21,753 nucleotides of DNA from Dictyoglomus sp. NZ13-RE01 (GTDB lineage: Bacteria > Dictyoglomota > Dictyoglomia > Dictyoglomales > Dictyoglomaceae): contig NIRF01000019.1 in NCBI GenBank assembly GCA_002878375.1, positions 1-21,753 of the forward strand. The letters run 5' to 3'. Below the pieces are notes generated by a model that was not told the origin of the DNA, made no database searches, and saw nothing but the letters and a program-made list of their open reading frames with translations. The translations under genes were made by a program, and so were the position numbers. Position 1 is the stretch's first letter; each line of letters opens with the position of its first letter. Positions 21,551-21,753 of the stretch are shown here, in pieces.

Positions 21551-21753
21551 TTTTAATCACCCCCAATCATAAGCACAATTCTTCCTTTCTTGCTTATCTT
21601 TAACCTCAATCTTAATATCTCAATTATTCTTAAGGCAAAATTTATGAAGCTTATTATTCCTCTCTTTAATTCCTCTTTTAATAACTTTATTCTATGCTCT
21701 CCCTTCTCTATTTTTGATGTTAAGTAAATAACTAACAATGCTCCCATAAATAC
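21536..21753 (-). mobile_element. IS4-like insertion sequence, 3' part (right copy, inverted)
   Basis: This is the same element as at the left edge, on the opposite strand. Over the ~218 shared bases I count about five differences, all transitions. The shared sequence ends at ...GATCAG (minus strand), placing the element boundary near 21536. The rest of the element lies beyond the window. Confidence 0.8.
21553..21753 (-). CDS. IS4-family transposase, C-terminal end (5' end outside window)
   Basis: This is the last 66 codons of a transposase, open to the window edge. Its protein matches the tail of the left copy except for Val-to-Ile (SKIEKG) and Pro-to-Leu (RIVLMIGGD). The catalytic part is beyond the window, so intactness is unknown. 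Confidence 0.88.
   Translation of the reverse strand, partial: VFMGALLVIYLTSKIEKGEHRIKLLKEELKRGIISFINFALRIIEILRLRLKISKKGRIVLMIGGD

Noticed and set aside
1-21753. Composite transposon delimited by the two inverted IS copies
   Set aside because: The IS outer ends are outside the window, no target duplication can be seen, and most genes inside look like settled chromosomal operons. An inversion-capable segment is the safer description.

Overview
The window looks like chromosome from an AT-rich, probably thermophilic, anaerobic bacterium. Signs are the low-GC sequence, Lys/Glu/Ile-rich proteins, strong GGAGG-type ribosome sites, a desulfoferrodoxin-type superoxide reductase in place of an obvious SOD, and heavy investment in sugar uptake. 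My best guess is Dictyoglomus, from general impression only; no marker gene here proves it.

Layout: (1) 1-615, 3' part of an IS4-type insertion sequence. (2) 621-5708, minus strand: an orphan LacI regulator with its own promoter, then an operon read right to left (sugar-binding protein, two membrane permeases, a second LacI regulator). A GH13 alpha-glucosidase (5942-7579, plus) diverges from it across an intergenic region with two good promoters and operator-like palindromes. (3) 7616-13447, minus strand: a self-contained phosphotransferase (PTS) operon in the order HPr, PRD-type regulator, Enzyme I, EIIA, EIIB, UlaA-type EIIC. A strong palindromic terminator separates it from the convergent glucosidase. 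(4) 13632-16148: an oxidative-stress and iron block with superoxide reductase, ferritin, a small DUF2892 membrane protein (minus), an OsmC-like peroxidase and a ferritin-like/VIT membrane protein. (5) 16152-17568: a lipoprotein with seven propeller-type repeats, bracketed by two copies of a heptanucleotide-repeat plus terminator module. (6) 17601-20068: an SdpR/SdpI-like operon with a consensus promoter and palindromic operator, followed by an ABC exporter whose ATPase and permease are both broken. (7) 20114-21469, minus: a class II CPD photolyase. (8) 21536-21753: the 3' end of a second, inverted copy of the same IS.

The first half is carbohydrate capture: oligosaccharide import by ABC transporter, intracellular hydrolysis by the glucosidase, and a PTS route for another sugar, each with local regulators. 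The ABC sugar operon has no ATPase gene, so it probably borrows one from elsewhere. The second half handles superoxide, peroxide and iron. The most unusual elements are the heptad-repeat terminator modules around the propeller lipoprotein, the Sdp-like immunity operon with a decaying transporter (including an A AAA AAG TAG frameshift site), and the inverted IS pair bracketing the window. No tRNA, rRNA, CRISPR array or prophage was seen.
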